A DNA stretch of 64,000 nucleotides from CAZEHS01 sp964424355 (GCA_964424355.1 CAYRIO010000003.1:62001-126000), one strand, 5' to 3'. Counted from the first letter of the stretch, positions 24,650-34,015 are shown. The notes: generated from the letters alone by a model not told the origin. Made by a program: numbers and translations.

Positions 24650-26392
24650 ATGAAGATGATTAACCTCACCATAAACGGGAGCCCCGTGACCGTGCCCGAA
24701 GGGTCCACCATACTGGACGCAGCCAAGCTGGTCAACGTCCATATTCCAACCCTTTGTCATTTAAGTCTTCCCGATTTCGGGATTGTCAACCAAACCGCCT
24801 CCTGCCGTGTATGTATGGTAGAAGTTGAAGGCCGTCCTGCCCTGGTGCCTTCCTGTTCCGATAAGGTCACTGAGGGCATGGTGGTGCGGACCGATACGAT
24901 TCGGGCCATGACGGGCCGTCGGATGTCTGTTGAGCTGATGCTCTCCAACCATCCCAAGGAGTGCCTGACCTGCCCTAAAAACTTGGATTGTGACTTACAA
25001 GCACTGGCTCATGAATTGGGCGTGCGTGACATCAAGTGGGAAGGGTACCGGATGGATTATCCCAAGGATACTTCCAGCCTGTCCATCGTGAAGGATCCCA
25101 ACAAATGCGTGATGTGCCGCCGCTGTGAAACCATGTGTAATGATGTTCAGACCTGCAACATCCTCTCCGGTCAGAACCGGGGCTTCGATGCCTTCGTAGG
25201 GCCTGCCTTCAACCTGCCCATGGTGGAAACCAGCTGCACTTACTGCGGTCAGTGTGTGGCGGTTTGCCCCACGGCTGCCCTCACAGAAGTGAACAACACC
25301 CATAAGGTTTGGGCTGCCCTGAATGATCCCAAGAAACACGTGGTCGTCCAGGTGGCGCCAGCCATCCGTGTGGCCATCGGCGAGCTGTTCGGCATGGAGC
25401 ATGGCACCATTGCAACGGGACAGTTGGCGACGGCCCTGCGCCGGATGGGCTTTGACTCCGTATTCGATACGGATTTCGCTGCTGACCTGACCATCATGGA
25501 AGAAGCCAGTGAATTGGTACACCGTCTGACACACAACGGAACCCTGCCGATCCTCACCAGCTGCTGCCCAGCATGGGTTAAGTTCTTCGAGCATCAGTTC
25601 CCCGACATGCTGGATATCCCATCCACCTGTAAATCTCCGCAAATCATGCTGGGTGCTGTGGCTAAAACCTATTACGCTGAAAAGATCGGCGTAGATCCTA
25701 AGGATATGGTCGTGGTTTCCGTAATGCCTTGTTTGGCTAAAAAGGCTGAAGCTGCCCGGCCGGAACTGGGTGAAGAACTGACAAAAGACGTTGACATCGT
25801 CGTGACGACCCGAGAATTCGGCGCCATGATGAAGGAAATGGGCATTGACTTTTCAACCCTTCCAGAAGGTGATTTTGACAGCATCCTGGGTGAATCCACC
25901 GGCGCTTCCGTTATTTTCGGAACCACTGGCGGCGTTATCGAGGCGGCCGTTCGAACCGCTTACGAATGGGTGACCGGCGAAGAACTGAAGCGCGTTGATT
26001 TTGAGCAGCTCCGCGGCATGGAAGGCATCCGTTCCGCAGAGGTGAAAGTGGGGGATATGACCCTGCGCATCGGAATCGCCCATGAGCTTGGGAATGCCCG
26101 GAAGCTGCTGGAAGGCATCCGAAGCGGGGAGCTTCACTTCGATGCCATTGAAATCATGGCTTGTCCCGGCGGCTGTATCGGCGGCGGCGGACAGCCCTAC
26201 CACCATGGCAACATGGATGTGATTCGAAAGCGGCAGGAAGCGATTTATAAGGAAGACCGCAGCAAGGTTCTCCGCAAATCCCATGACAACCCCATGATCA
26301 AGAAGATCTATGACGAGTATCTGGGTAAGCCATACAGCGAGAAAGCCCACCACCTTCTTCACACGCATTATACGCCACGGGAAAAAATATAA
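24650..26392 (+). CDS. hndD: [FeFe] hydrogenase catalytic subunit (HndD-type)
   Basis: A 580-residue catalytic subunit. The start is ATG 24650 with AGGAGG nine bases upstream; the open frame to 24614 overlaps hndC. N-terminal [2Fe-2S] domain (CHLSLPDFG, ASCRVCMVEVEG), a His/Cys cluster (HPKECLTCPKNLDC), two [4Fe-4S] clusters (CVMCRRCETMC, CTYCGQCVAVCP), then the H-domain with all three signatures intact: TSCCPAW (residues 303-309), VMPCLAKKAE (about 360) and EIMACPGGCIGGGG (about 502). Both the proton-relay and ligand cysteines are present, so it should evolve or take up hydrogen. It ends in a terminator. Confidence 0.96.
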   Translation: MKMINLTINGSPVTVPEGSTILDAAKLVNVHIPTLCHLSLPDFGIVNQTASCRVCMVEVEGRPALVPSCSDKVTEGMVVRTDTIRAMTGRRMSVELMLSNHPKECLTCPKNLDCDLQALAHELGVRDIKWEGYRMDYPKDTSSLSIVKDPNKCVMCRRCETMCNDVQTCNILSGQNRGFDAFVGPAFNLPMVETSCTYCGQCVAVCPTAALTEVNNTHKVWAALNDPKKHVVVQVAPAIRVAIGELFGMEHGTIATGQLATALRRMGFDSVFDTDFAADLTIMEEASELVHRLTHNGTLPILTSCCPAWVKFFEHQFPDMLDIPSTCKSPQIMLGAVAKTYYAEKIGVDPKDMVVVSVMPCLAKKAEAARPELGEELTKDVDIVVTTREFGAMMKEMGIDFSTLPEGDFDSILGESTGASVIFGTTGGVIEAAVRTAYEWVTGEELKRVDFEQLRGMEGIRSAEVKVGDMTLRIGIAHELGNARKLLEGIRSGELHFDAIEIMACPGGCIGGGGQPYHHGNMDVIRKRQEAIYKEDRSKVLRKSHDNPMIKKIYDEYLGKPYSEKAHHLLHTHYTPREKI

Positions 26393-26393
26393 G

Positions 26394-26437
26394 ATAAAAA
26401 TAAAGATGCGGGCCGCGGCCCGCATTTTTATTTTTAT
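26394..26437 (+). terminator. Terminator of the hydrogenase operon
   Basis: A perfect palindromic stem ATGCGGGCC / GGCCCGCAT (26406-26425) flanked by A-rich sequence upstream and TTTTTATTTTT downstream. The rest of the gap up to 26610 shows no further clear feature. Confidence 0.93.
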
Positions 26438-26610
26438 CCGCAATACATCCAGAAGCACATTGAAAACGCAGCTATACGAGTCTGTTCCAGTGCTTACATT
26501 TATATCTAGGACTCTGGTCCTTATTTAGTGGATTCTAAAGGGTTTACAGCACGGATGTAGAATTATATTATTAACAGAATGAAAGAATTGACATTAGGAG
26601 GCGCCAGTCA

Positions 26611-28446
26611 TTGAAGCTCACACTCAGAAAAAAACTGGGAATGTCATTTGCTTTTTTAATCATCATAACCATTTCCGTGTTGGGAGCAACCTCCTATCAA
26701 AAGGCTCGGGATATTGTTTTGGATGAGATTCGCTATAACAATGAGCAGGCAATCCGAAATGTGAATGATTACTACCTCCGAAACTTCATGCAGGACATGG
26801 CCTATGTTGTGAACCATTGGGCCGAAGACCCTGAGATTATAAATTTTGAAATTGCGCCTGGTCAGGCGAAGATGGTGCATCATATTCCTGGAGATTTCAA
26901 ACCCGTTTCAGATGCTTGGAAGGGGTATTTGTCGGGGAATCCGGACATTGCTTGGATGTATCTGGGGGTTGAGCAGGATGGATCGATCCTGTTGGCGCCT
27001 TTGGATCCGACGATGCCCAGTGATTACGACTGCCGGACTCGGGACTGGTACAAAGAAACCATTTTGATGAAGGATAAGGGGTACTGGACTCAGCCTTATT
27101 TAGATGCCGGCGAATCTGGAGAAATGATTGTCACCGTTTCCCGGGCAGCTTGGAAAAACGATAAGCTGGTTGGTGTTGTGGGTATGGATATAAAACTCCG
27201 CAAATTTTCGGAGTTGATTAAAGGCATCAATACCAATAATGATGGGTATCTGATGTTAATGGGTTCGAACGGCGATATTTATGCGCATCCGGATGACGGC
27301 ATGCTGACAAAAAATCTGAAGGACCGCCCATGGATTCAAAATATCCTGGAAATCGGGGAAGGTACAGGCTTTTTCGATGACGATGGTCAGAAATACATTT
27401 ATTCTTATCTGACAGTAGAGGAAACGGGTTGGAAGCTCGTGGGCGTTCGGCCAGTCAATATTCCAGCCGCCATTGGGGAAATCCGCTCATGGACGCTGGA
27501 TACCGCGATTCTTGCAGGGGTTTTTATTCTCTTGGCGGGAGTGCTTTTGACCCAAGTTTTCCTGAAACCCCTTAAGACCATGATGACAACGATTACACAG
27601 GTTACTGAAGGGGATATGGATGTCCGCATGCATATTGAGAGCAAGGATGAATTCGGAATCCTCAGCGGAACCTTCAACCGAATGCTGGAGCGGATCAAGT
27701 CCTTGGTCCAGGAACGGGATATCCATGTAGAGGCGCTGATTGAGAAGAATGAAGAGGTTCTTTCCAAGAATCAGCAGATCACCGCGCTTTATGAAGAGAC
27801 AGAGTCTATGAACGAAGAACTGACGGATTTGCTCACTGAAGTCCGTGAGGGCTATCTGACGACGGTCAGAGCATTGGCCAACGCCATTGAGGCCAGTGAT
27901 TACTATACCCGGGGACACTGTGACAGAGTTCGGCATTATGCTCTCAAGCTGGGTGAAGAGATTGGGTTCAATGAGCAGGAGCTAAATGATCTGGAATTTG
28001 CCAGCATGCTCCATGATGTTGGAAAAATCGGGATTCCTCACAGTATCATCAACAAACCGGATCGTCTGACAGAGGCGGAATTCTCAGAAATAAAGAAGCA
28101 TCCAGTCATTGGCTCTGAAATCATTTCAGGGATTCCGTTCCTTGATGATTGCAGGGTGATTTTACGACAGCATCATGAGCGGATTGATGGAAAAGGCTAT
28201 CCGGATGGCATCGGGGGAGAAGATATCCACTATTCCGCAAAAATACTGGCGATTGTAGATGCTTATGATGCCATGACCAGCGCACGGCCATACCGCTCAG
28301 AACCCATGACGGTGAATCAAGCTTTACAGGAGTTGGTTTTGGGTGGAGGCACTCAGTTTGATCCTGTCCTGGTCGCGTTGTTTATCAGGATCATCCAAAA
28401 CGAAACGGAAGATCAGCAGGACCAGCGCATCATTTTCACCAATTGA
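26611..28446 (+). CDS. Membrane-bound HD-GYP phosphodiesterase with Cache sensor and HAMP
   Basis: A 611-residue protein. It begins at TTG 26611, nine bases after AGGAGG. An N-terminal membrane helix (about 8-28), an extracytoplasmic double-Cache sensor (about 30-290, with RDWYKETI and GVVGMDIKL), a second helix (about 293-315), a HAMP domain, a short coiled coil and a C-terminal HD-GYP domain. Catalytic residues are visible: HDVGKIGIP with the HD pair at 468-469 and GKGYPDG with GYP at 529-531, plus the DAYDAMT segment. Such domains hydrolyse c-di-GMP to GMP. It responds to an unknown extracellular ligand. It is followed 87 bp later by a STAS-like gene. Confidence 0.93.
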   Translation: MKLTLRKKLGMSFAFLIIITISVLGATSYQKARDIVLDEIRYNNEQAIRNVNDYYLRNFMQDMAYVVNHWAEDPEIINFEIAPGQAKMVHHIPGDFKPVSDAWKGYLSGNPDIAWMYLGVEQDGSILLAPLDPTMPSDYDCRTRDWYKETILMKDKGYWTQPYLDAGESGEMIVTVSRAAWKNDKLVGVVGMDIKLRKFSELIKGINTNNDGYLMLMGSNGDIYAHPDDGMLTKNLKDRPWIQNILEIGEGTGFFDDDGQKYIYSYLTVEETGWKLVGVRPVNIPAAIGEIRSWTLDTAILAGVFILLAGVLLTQVFLKPLKTMMTTITQVTEGDMDVRMHIESKDEFGILSGTFNRMLERIKSLVQERDIHVEALIEKNEEVLSKNQQITALYEETESMNEELTDLLTEVREGYLTTVRALANAIEASDYYTRGHCDRVRHYALKLGEEIGFNEQELNDLEFASMLHDVGKIGIPHSIINKPDRLTEAEFSEIKKHPVIGSEIISGIPFLDDCRVILRQHHERIDGKGYPDGIGGEDIHYSAKILAIVDAYDAMTSARPYRSEPMTVNQALQELVLGGGTQFDPVLVALFIRIIQNETEDQQDQRIIFTN

Positions 28447-28533
28447 GCGGATTGTTCAGATAAAACTGTTTGGTTCCTATCTCCCCGGGTATAAAGCCCA
28501 TATGAAACGATTAACCTTGGTGGGGAGGGAATT

Positions 28534-28929
28534 ATGTATAATATTGAACTGACTGATTATGGCATGAAACACACTTTTGGCGGCGTTCTGGATGCGAGAG
28601 AATTGAAACAGTGGTATGAGGAATCGAAGCTGCTTCTCTCTTCTTTTGGCAAACAGTTCAATATGGTTGTAGATATGCGGGATGCCAAGCCATTGGGGCA
28701 TCAGGCAGAAGAGATTTTTTACGAAGGGACGAAACTGATCAGCAAATATGGGTTGAAGCGTGGCGCTGTCATTATGGAAAATCCAGAAGTGACAAGGCAG
28801 ATGCGGCAAATCGCCAAGTACGCCAATGTGCAGCATAAGGAGCGGTATATCGATGCTGTGACCACCCGCAACTGGGAAAAAATCAGCCAGGACTGGGTAA
28901 TAGAAGGGATCGACCCTGATCGTGTTTGA
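28534..28929 (+). CDS. STAS/SpoIIAA-like small protein (paralogue of the protein at 11491)
   Basis: A 131-residue soluble protein, same length and collinear with the one encoded at 11491-11886 on the minus strand. Shared features are the DYGMKHTF / DFGLKLTF start, FNMVVDMRDAKPLG versus FGVIVDMSALKPLK near residue 50, and the ending W-IEGIDPDRV versus W-KDGVDPDKK. The fold resembles a SpoIIAA/STAS-like domain, which is inference. The start has GGGGAGGGAATT upstream. It lies directly downstream of the HD-GYP gene and ends in its own terminator, so it may be part of the same signalling unit. Confidence 0.8.
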   Translation: MYNIELTDYGMKHTFGGVLDARELKQWYEESKLLLSSFGKQFNMVVDMRDAKPLGHQAEEIFYEGTKLISKYGLKRGAVIMENPEVTRQMRQIAKYANVQHKERYIDAVTTRNWEKISQDWVIEGIDPDRV

Positions 28930-28935
28930 AGCTGA

Positions 28936-28964
28936 GTTCCGCAGAGATGCGGAACTTTTTATTT
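28936..28964 (+). terminator. Rho-independent terminator
   Basis: Stem GTTCCGCA / TGCGGAAC with GAGA loop and a T-run, directly after the STAS-like gene. Confidence 0.92.
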
Positions 28965-29028
28965 TATGAATATGCGGAGCTCATTGATTTAACTTATAAT
29001 GGTTTTATAGCATTCATGGAGGAAACCT

Positions 29029-31254
29029 ATGAAACGTCTGCAGTTGGAGTGGATGAAAGTGGATTCGCAGGAAGTATTGAAGCAGATGCATATTGATCCG
29101 AAGTCACCATCAGGGGTCGAGGCATTGGCGCGGATCGCTGTTTGGGAAAGTAACTTGAAGCCGTTGCTGAATGGGGAGTCTGGGTTTAAACTTGTCCGCG
29201 AGCCACAGGGCGAGGGTGAACCGGGTTCGGTTTATTGTGCCATTACATTGGGAGCGGAAGTCTCCAAGGAGTTAGATGCCCTGAGTCATCAAGGGAGAAT
29301 ATGGGAAGCTACACTTTTGGATACCTTGGCAGACCATTGGCTGATTCAAGGGGCCCAAAAACAGTTTGAGGAAATTGGAGAACTGTGCAGATCCAGGGGG
29401 TGGGGGATGACCACCCGGAAGATGCCGGGATCAGGATTCCCGCTGTCACTGGCTGGAAAGATCATTGAAGAGCTCAGTCCGAATGCGGATATATTGAGAT
29501 ATATGGAACCCGGATTTTTAGAACCGATCAAGAGCCTGGCCTATTTTTATGAAATCACGGCAACGGGTACCATCCCCTTCCATGACGAAGAGTGCTCCAA
29601 CTGTGGGCGGGAGGAATGCCCGCGGCGGCAGACCTCTGTCCTGGTAGAAATCATTCATGGCGGGGAACTGAACAGCATTCCTGCAATCCGAGGCGCCAAT
29701 TTGCTGAAAGTGCTCCAGGAAGCAGGCTGTGCTCCGGATGCTCCCTGTGGCGGTCGCGGTGTTTGCGGCCGATGTCAGGTTGAAATTCAAACGGATTCCG
29801 GTGATAAACGCCTGGTTTCTGCCTGCAAGATCACCCTGGATCTGCCGCTCAAGGTCTGGATTCCCTCAGGAGAAGCCTGGCAGATGGCAGCGGATCCTTT
29901 ATCGGGAACCTTGGTTTATGAACCCTTTCTTACCCGGATACCGGTGAAGGATTATTTTGAAAAGAAACAGCAGCCGACAGCCATCAGTCTTGAAGCCTTA
30001 CGGGGAATCCAGGCGGTAAAGGATACCGGACACACCGGGTGGTTTCTCCAAAGGGATCGTAAAATAGTGGGGTACAGTCCTGAATCGGAAACCGTCATCG
30101 GCGCCGCCATTGATTTGGGCTCTACAACGGTGGTGGTGAAGTTGATTGATCTTGAAACCGGAAAGGTGATCAGCACGGAGGGCTTCTCAAACCCTCTCCG
30201 CGCTTATGGAGCGGATATCCTATCCCGACTGGCCGACCCATCAAAATTCCAATTGATGACTCATTTGATCCGGCATCGGCTGGGACAGATCTTTGACGCA
30301 CCGCGGCATAAGGACAGGCAGCCTGCGGTATATGCCATTGCCGGGAACAATGCCATGGCTCAGATTCTTCTGGGATTACCCTCAGAGGGGTTGGGAAGCG
30401 CCCCATACTGGCACTGGCTTCATGCCCGGGCCGAGATGAACGCGGGGGAATTTTGGCCGGATCGGAACGGACTCATAACGGTCATGCCAGGGGTCAGTCC
30501 CTTCACAGGGGGAGATTTGACAGCCGGGGTTATTCACTGCGGCATCCACGAAACGCGGCTGAAGACCCTTTATCTTGATTTGGGAACCAATGGCGAGATG
30601 GCCTTGGGAAATGTGGAGGGCATCCTGGTAACCGCAGCCGCGGCTGGTCCGGCTTTCGAAAGCCTGGAGGGTTCTGGGGGCGTAGGAGCGATTCAGGGGG
30701 CGGTGAAAAAAATCCAGTGTCTCGGAAGCGGCCGCTGGTATGTGGAAACCATTGATGACAAGCCTGCAGTGGGACTCTGTGGTTCAGGGTTCATCAGCTT
30801 TATTGCGGAGCTGATCCGCTACGGATTCATCGGAGCCGACGGGACCTTGCCGGATGAGGATGAGGGGATCATTGAAGTGGTTTCCGGCATTGAGCTCACC
30901 CAGCAGGACATCCGCAATTTTCAGCTGGCAAAGGCCGCATTCCGTGCGGGCATCGAGGTGCTGCTGAAAGAACGGGGCTGGCGAGCGGAAGAACTGGAGC
31001 AGGTCATCATTGCGGGTGGTTTTTCCAGGGATATCACCCCGCGGGATCTGATCACCACCGGATTTTTGCCGAATGTGGATCCTAAGACTATTTCTATGGC
31101 AGGAAACGCCTGCCTGGGAGGCGTTTGTGATTTTCTTTTGAATAAGGATGCGCGAATGGGGATATATAATGCAACAGAGAGTATGACGGCCATCAACCTG
31201 GGCGAAATGTCAGATTTTGAGGCTCTTTTCATTAAACACATCGACTTCAAATAG
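29029..31254 (+). CDS. Three-part protein: MetH-activation-like, [2Fe-2S] ferredoxin and ASKHA (RACo-like) domains
   Basis: A 741-residue cytosolic protein. Residues about 1-190 resemble the methionine-synthase reactivation domain fold (ITLGAEVSKELDAL, then LLDTLADHWL, and YMEPGFLEPIKSLAYFYEI in the position of the usual ESxMLxPxKS segment). A short cysteine cluster CSNCGREECPRRQ follows. Residues about 205-285 form a plant-type [2Fe-2S] ferredoxin (CGGRGVCGRCQV ... SACKI). The rest is an ASKHA/DUF4445 domain with phosphate motif AIDLGSTTVVVKLID and DLGTNGEMAL. The last two parts match reductive activators of corrinoid proteins (RACo), which use ATP to re-reduce Co(II). The corrinoid partner is not in this window. 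Start after GGAGGAAACCT. Confidence 0.85.
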   Translation: MKRLQLEWMKVDSQEVLKQMHIDPKSPSGVEALARIAVWESNLKPLLNGESGFKLVREPQGEGEPGSVYCAITLGAEVSKELDALSHQGRIWEATLLDTLADHWLIQGAQKQFEEIGELCRSRGWGMTTRKMPGSGFPLSLAGKIIEELSPNADILRYMEPGFLEPIKSLAYFYEITATGTIPFHDEECSNCGREECPRRQTSVLVEIIHGGELNSIPAIRGANLLKVLQEAGCAPDAPCGGRGVCGRCQVEIQTDSGDKRLVSACKITLDLPLKVWIPSGEAWQMAADPLSGTLVYEPFLTRIPVKDYFEKKQQPTAISLEALRGIQAVKDTGHTGWFLQRDRKIVGYSPESETVIGAAIDLGSTTVVVKLIDLETGKVISTEGFSNPLRAYGADILSRLADPSKFQLMTHLIRHRLGQIFDAPRHKDRQPAVYAIAGNNAMAQILLGLPSEGLGSAPYWHWLHARAEMNAGEFWPDRNGLITVMPGVSPFTGGDLTAGVIHCGIHETRLKTLYLDLGTNGEMALGNVEGILVTAAAAGPAFESLEGSGGVGAIQGAVKKIQCLGSGRWYVETIDDKPAVGLCGSGFISFIAELIRYGFIGADGTLPDEDEGIIEVVSGIELTQQDIRNFQLAKAAFRAGIEVLLKERGWRAEELEQVIIAGGFSRDITPRDLITTGFLPNVDPKTISMAGNACLGGVCDFLLNKDARMGIYNATESMTAINLGEMSDFEALFIKHIDFK

Positions 31255-31266
31255 GGGGTTCTACAA

Positions 31267-32973
31267 ATGGAAATCATGACGATTTATCGGGAATGGCTGA
31301 ATAACACCTATTTCGATCCAGCATTCAGAGCTGAACTGGCTGCCCTGGAAAATGACAGCGCGGAGCTGGAGGATCGCTTTTACAGGGATCTGGAGTTTGG
31401 AACTGCCGGCATGCGGGGGATCATCGGTGCCGGTCGGAACCGGATGAATACCTATGTGGTGCAAAAGGCGTCCCAAGGTTTTGCCAACTATCTGCACGCG
31501 TATGAAAAACAGGATAAGATGACAGTTGTCATCGCCCATGACAATCGTCGCTTCTCTGCGGAGTTTGCCCTTGAAACCGCCCGTGTCATGGCGGGTAACG
31601 GGATCCAGGCCTATCTGTTCGAATCGCTTCGTACCACGCCGGAATTATCCTTCGCGGTTCGGGAGCTGAAAGCTGCCGGAGGCGTTGTCATAACCGCCAG
31701 TCATAACCCGCCCGCTTATAACGGGTACAAGGTCTATGGACCCGATGGGGCCCAGCTGATGCCGGATAAGGCGGACCAAGTGGTGGATGCGGTGAATGGG
31801 GTCACTTCATTTGACGAAATCAAACGACTGGATGAAACCACTGCCGTCGATAAAGGACTGCTGACCTGGATTGGAGAAGCGGTGGACCGGCTTTATTTCG
31901 ATCGGGTTAAAGGTCTGGCCATCCGTCCGGAAGTTTATACACATCCCGTGAAAATCGTCTATACCCCGCTTCATGGCACTGGCGGCTATGCGGTTACCAC
32001 CGTCCTGAAGGAACTGGGTGTCTCCGATTTGATTCTGGTAGACGAACAGATGGTGCCCGACCCTGAATTTTCGACAGCGCCAAAACCGAACCCAGAAGAA
32101 CTTCAGGCCTTTGAACTGGCGCTCCAATATGGGAAAAAGCATGGAGCGGAGCTCCTGATTGCGACGGACCCAGATAGTGATCGGGTCGGAATCGTCGTTA
32201 AAAACAATGTGGGGGACTATGTGCCTCTGAATGGAAATCAGACGGGTGCCCTGCTCCTGGAATACATGTTGAGCAGTCAAAAGCCCTTGCCGAAGAACGC
32301 TGTGATCATCAAAACCGTGGTCACGTCGGATCTAGGCAGTGCGGTGGCGGTTTCCCATGGTGCCAAGGTAATGGAGACGTTGACCGGCTTCAAATTTATC
32401 GGCGATAAGATCAAGGCATTTGAAGCTGATGGGAGTCATACCTATCTGATGGGTTATGAAGAAAGCTATGGCTATCTGATTGAAACCTTCGTTCGGGACA
32501 AAGACGCGGTTTCAGCCGTCATGATGCTGGTTGAAATGGCCAAATACTATAAACAGAAGGGGCAGACGCTCCTGGATGTGCTGGAAGAGATTTTCACAAA
32601 GCACGGCTACTATCAGGACGGGGTCCAGAACATCACAATGGCAGGCAAAGAGGGTCTGGATAAGATGAATGCCCTGATGGCGGCATTGAGACAGAATCCC
32701 TTGAAACGGGCAGGTGATTTTGAAATCGCCTCCGCTTTGGATTTGCAAACGGGGAAGAAACTGATTCTCAAGACAGGTGAAGAGACGGCTGTCGATTTCC
32801 CGGCATCCAATGTCCTGAAATACGTGCTGGAAGGCGGAGATTGGTTTGCGGTACGCCCCAGCGGGACCGAGCCCAAAATCAAGATATACTACAGTGTCCG
32901 CAGTTCCTCAGCAAAGGACTCGGAGGACCGACTGAAAGCATTGATGGACGCCGTTGGGAAAATAATAGGATGA
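31267..32973 (+). CDS. pgcA: Phosphohexomutase (phosphoglucomutase/phosphomannomutase)
   Basis: A 568-residue alpha-D-phosphohexomutase. Motifs in order: RFGT-type start seen as EFGTAGMRGIIGAG (about residues 43-56), the active phosphoserine loop TASHNPPAYNGYK (about 142-154), the metal-binding loop ATDPDSDRVG (about 302-311), the sugar-binding GYEESYGY (about 399-406) and the phosphate-binding RPSGTEPKIKIYY near the C-terminus. The length fits the Bacillus PgcA type, which interconverts glucose-6- and glucose-1-phosphate, the precursor of UDP-glucose used by the glycosyltransferases encoded nearby. Start ATG 31267 after AGGGGG, 12 bp behind the ASKHA gene. Confidence 0.93.
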   Translation: MEIMTIYREWLNNTYFDPAFRAELAALENDSAELEDRFYRDLEFGTAGMRGIIGAGRNRMNTYVVQKASQGFANYLHAYEKQDKMTVVIAHDNRRFSAEFALETARVMAGNGIQAYLFESLRTTPELSFAVRELKAAGGVVITASHNPPAYNGYKVYGPDGAQLMPDKADQVVDAVNGVTSFDEIKRLDETTAVDKGLLTWIGEAVDRLYFDRVKGLAIRPEVYTHPVKIVYTPLHGTGGYAVTTVLKELGVSDLILVDEQMVPDPEFSTAPKPNPEELQAFELALQYGKKHGAELLIATDPDSDRVGIVVKNNVGDYVPLNGNQTGALLLEYMLSSQKPLPKNAVIIKTVVTSDLGSAVAVSHGAKVMETLTGFKFIGDKIKAFEADGSHTYLMGYEESYGYLIETFVRDKDAVSAVMMLVEMAKYYKQKGQTLLDVLEEIFTKHGYYQDGVQNITMAGKEGLDKMNALMAALRQNPLKRAGDFEIASALDLQTGKKLILKTGEETAVDFPASNVLKYVLEGGDWFAVRPSGTEPKIKIYYSVRSSSAKDSEDRLKALMDAVGKIIG

Positions 32974-32982
32974 TACAAGCCT

Positions 32983-33016
32983 AAACTGCTGAGGGACCAA
33001 CCGAGGCAGTTTTTTC
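32983..33016 (+). terminator. Terminator after the phosphohexomutase gene
   Basis: Stem AAACTGC / GCAGTTT with a loop of about 16 bases and a T-run of six. Confidence 0.75.
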
Positions 33017-33114
33017 CCGTTCATAAAAGCTTAAGAAAACCGCAATCGAATCCTCTCAAAGTTTACGCTTCCTTCATGCTACACTGGTATTAGTAAAGAG
33101 GGAGGAGGCTTATC

Positions 33115-33492
33115 ATGAGACTGATTGGAAACGTAATCTGGTTTGTATTTGGCGGTTTATTTCACAGCCTGCTTTGGGCGCTGTGGGGAATGCTGTTCAG
33201 TATAACGGTGATTGGAATCCCTGTAGGGATTCAGTGTTTTAAAATGGCAGGCCTGCAGCTGGCCCCTTTTGGTAAACGGATTGAATACAGGCCAACCGGT
33301 GCGGTGGGTCTTCTGGCCAATATCCTGTGGATTCTTTTCTGCGGCTGGGAGCTGGCATTGGCAAATCTGGTGTCAGCAGCTCTTTTCGCAGTGACCATCA
33401 TTGGGATCCCTTTCGCGGTGCAAAGTGTCAAGATGGCTCAACTGTCACTGATGCCCTTTGGAGCAGAAGTGGTGACGGAACACATCTTTTAG
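33115..33492 (+). CDS. YccF domain membrane protein
   Basis: A 125-residue hydrophobic protein with two similar halves, each ending in a pattern TVIGIPVGIQCFKMAGLQLAPFG and TIIGIPFAVQSVKMAQLSLMPFG (about residues 25-47 and 92-114). This internally duplicated layout is diagnostic of YccF-family proteins. About four membrane segments. Function unknown. The start follows GAGGGAGGAGGC. The next gene begins 11 bp downstream, so they are co-transcribed. Confidence 0.85.
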   Translation: MRLIGNVIWFVFGGLFHSLLWALWGMLFSITVIGIPVGIQCFKMAGLQLAPFGKRIEYRPTGAVGLLANILWILFCGWELALANLVSAALFAVTIIGIPFAVQSVKMAQLSLMPFGAEVVTEHIF

Positions 33493-33503
33493 GAGGTCCG
33501 AGG

Positions 33504-33986
33504 ATGCATCACATTTATTATTACAGCTGGTTTGGAAAAACCCGCTTTTGCGCAGAGGCTGCTGCCCGGATATTGAACTGCGGAGTCACTGAAATTATAG
33601 AAGTTGTACCACGTAAAAAAGGGGTATTCGGATTTTTGAAATCCGGTTACGAGGCCTCACGGGAGAAAACATCTGAAATCAGGGAGCTCCCTGATTTTGA
33701 AGGGGACTGGATTATTCTGGCCTACCCGATATGGGCGGGTAGAATTCCACCGGCGATTAATACGACTCTCGAAAAGCTGAACGTTACAGGTCGCCGTGTG
33801 CTGGTGATCAATACGATGGGTGGAGAATCCGAATCGATCCCTGCTGTGGATCAGGTCAGAAACTGCATTCTCGGGCAGGGCGGGACCGATGTGTCTTTTA
33901 TCCGGATAACCACCGGAAGGTCTGCGGAGAAGGATTGGGAAAATGTTCTGACCAGGGAGCTGAAGAGGCTGGAACTGATCGGTTAA
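33504..33986 (+). CDS. Flavodoxin family protein
   Basis: A 160-residue protein starting at ATG 33504 after AGGAGGTCCGAGG; the open frame upstream overlaps yccF. N-terminal beta strand and phosphate-binding turn YYYSWFGKTRFCAEAAA, then WIILAYPIWAGRIPPAI at about residues 70-86, the flavin-flanking loop typical of flavodoxins. FMN-binding electron carrier, or an NADPH-dependent reductase-like variant. The first loop lacks the usual TGNT and reads SWFGKT, so cofactor affinity may differ. Confidence 0.82.
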   Translation: MHHIYYYSWFGKTRFCAEAAARILNCGVTEIIEVVPRKKGVFGFLKSGYEASREKTSEIRELPDFEGDWIILAYPIWAGRIPPAINTTLEKLNVTGRRVLVINTMGGESESIPAVDQVRNCILGQGGTDVSFIRITTGRSAEKDWENVLTRELKRLELIG

Positions 33987-33992
33987 ACGAAT

Positions 33993-34015
33993 GGCGCGGA
34001 AGCGCCTTATTTTTA
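33993..34015 (+). terminator. Terminator after the flavodoxin gene
   Basis: Stem GGCGC / GCGCC with GGAA tetraloop and TTATTTTT tail. Confidence 0.8.

Noticed and set aside
23710..24735. Long open frame of 341 codons on the minus strand
   Set aside because: It is wholly antisense to hndC/hndD, whose motifs are unambiguous; the translation has no recognisable domain.
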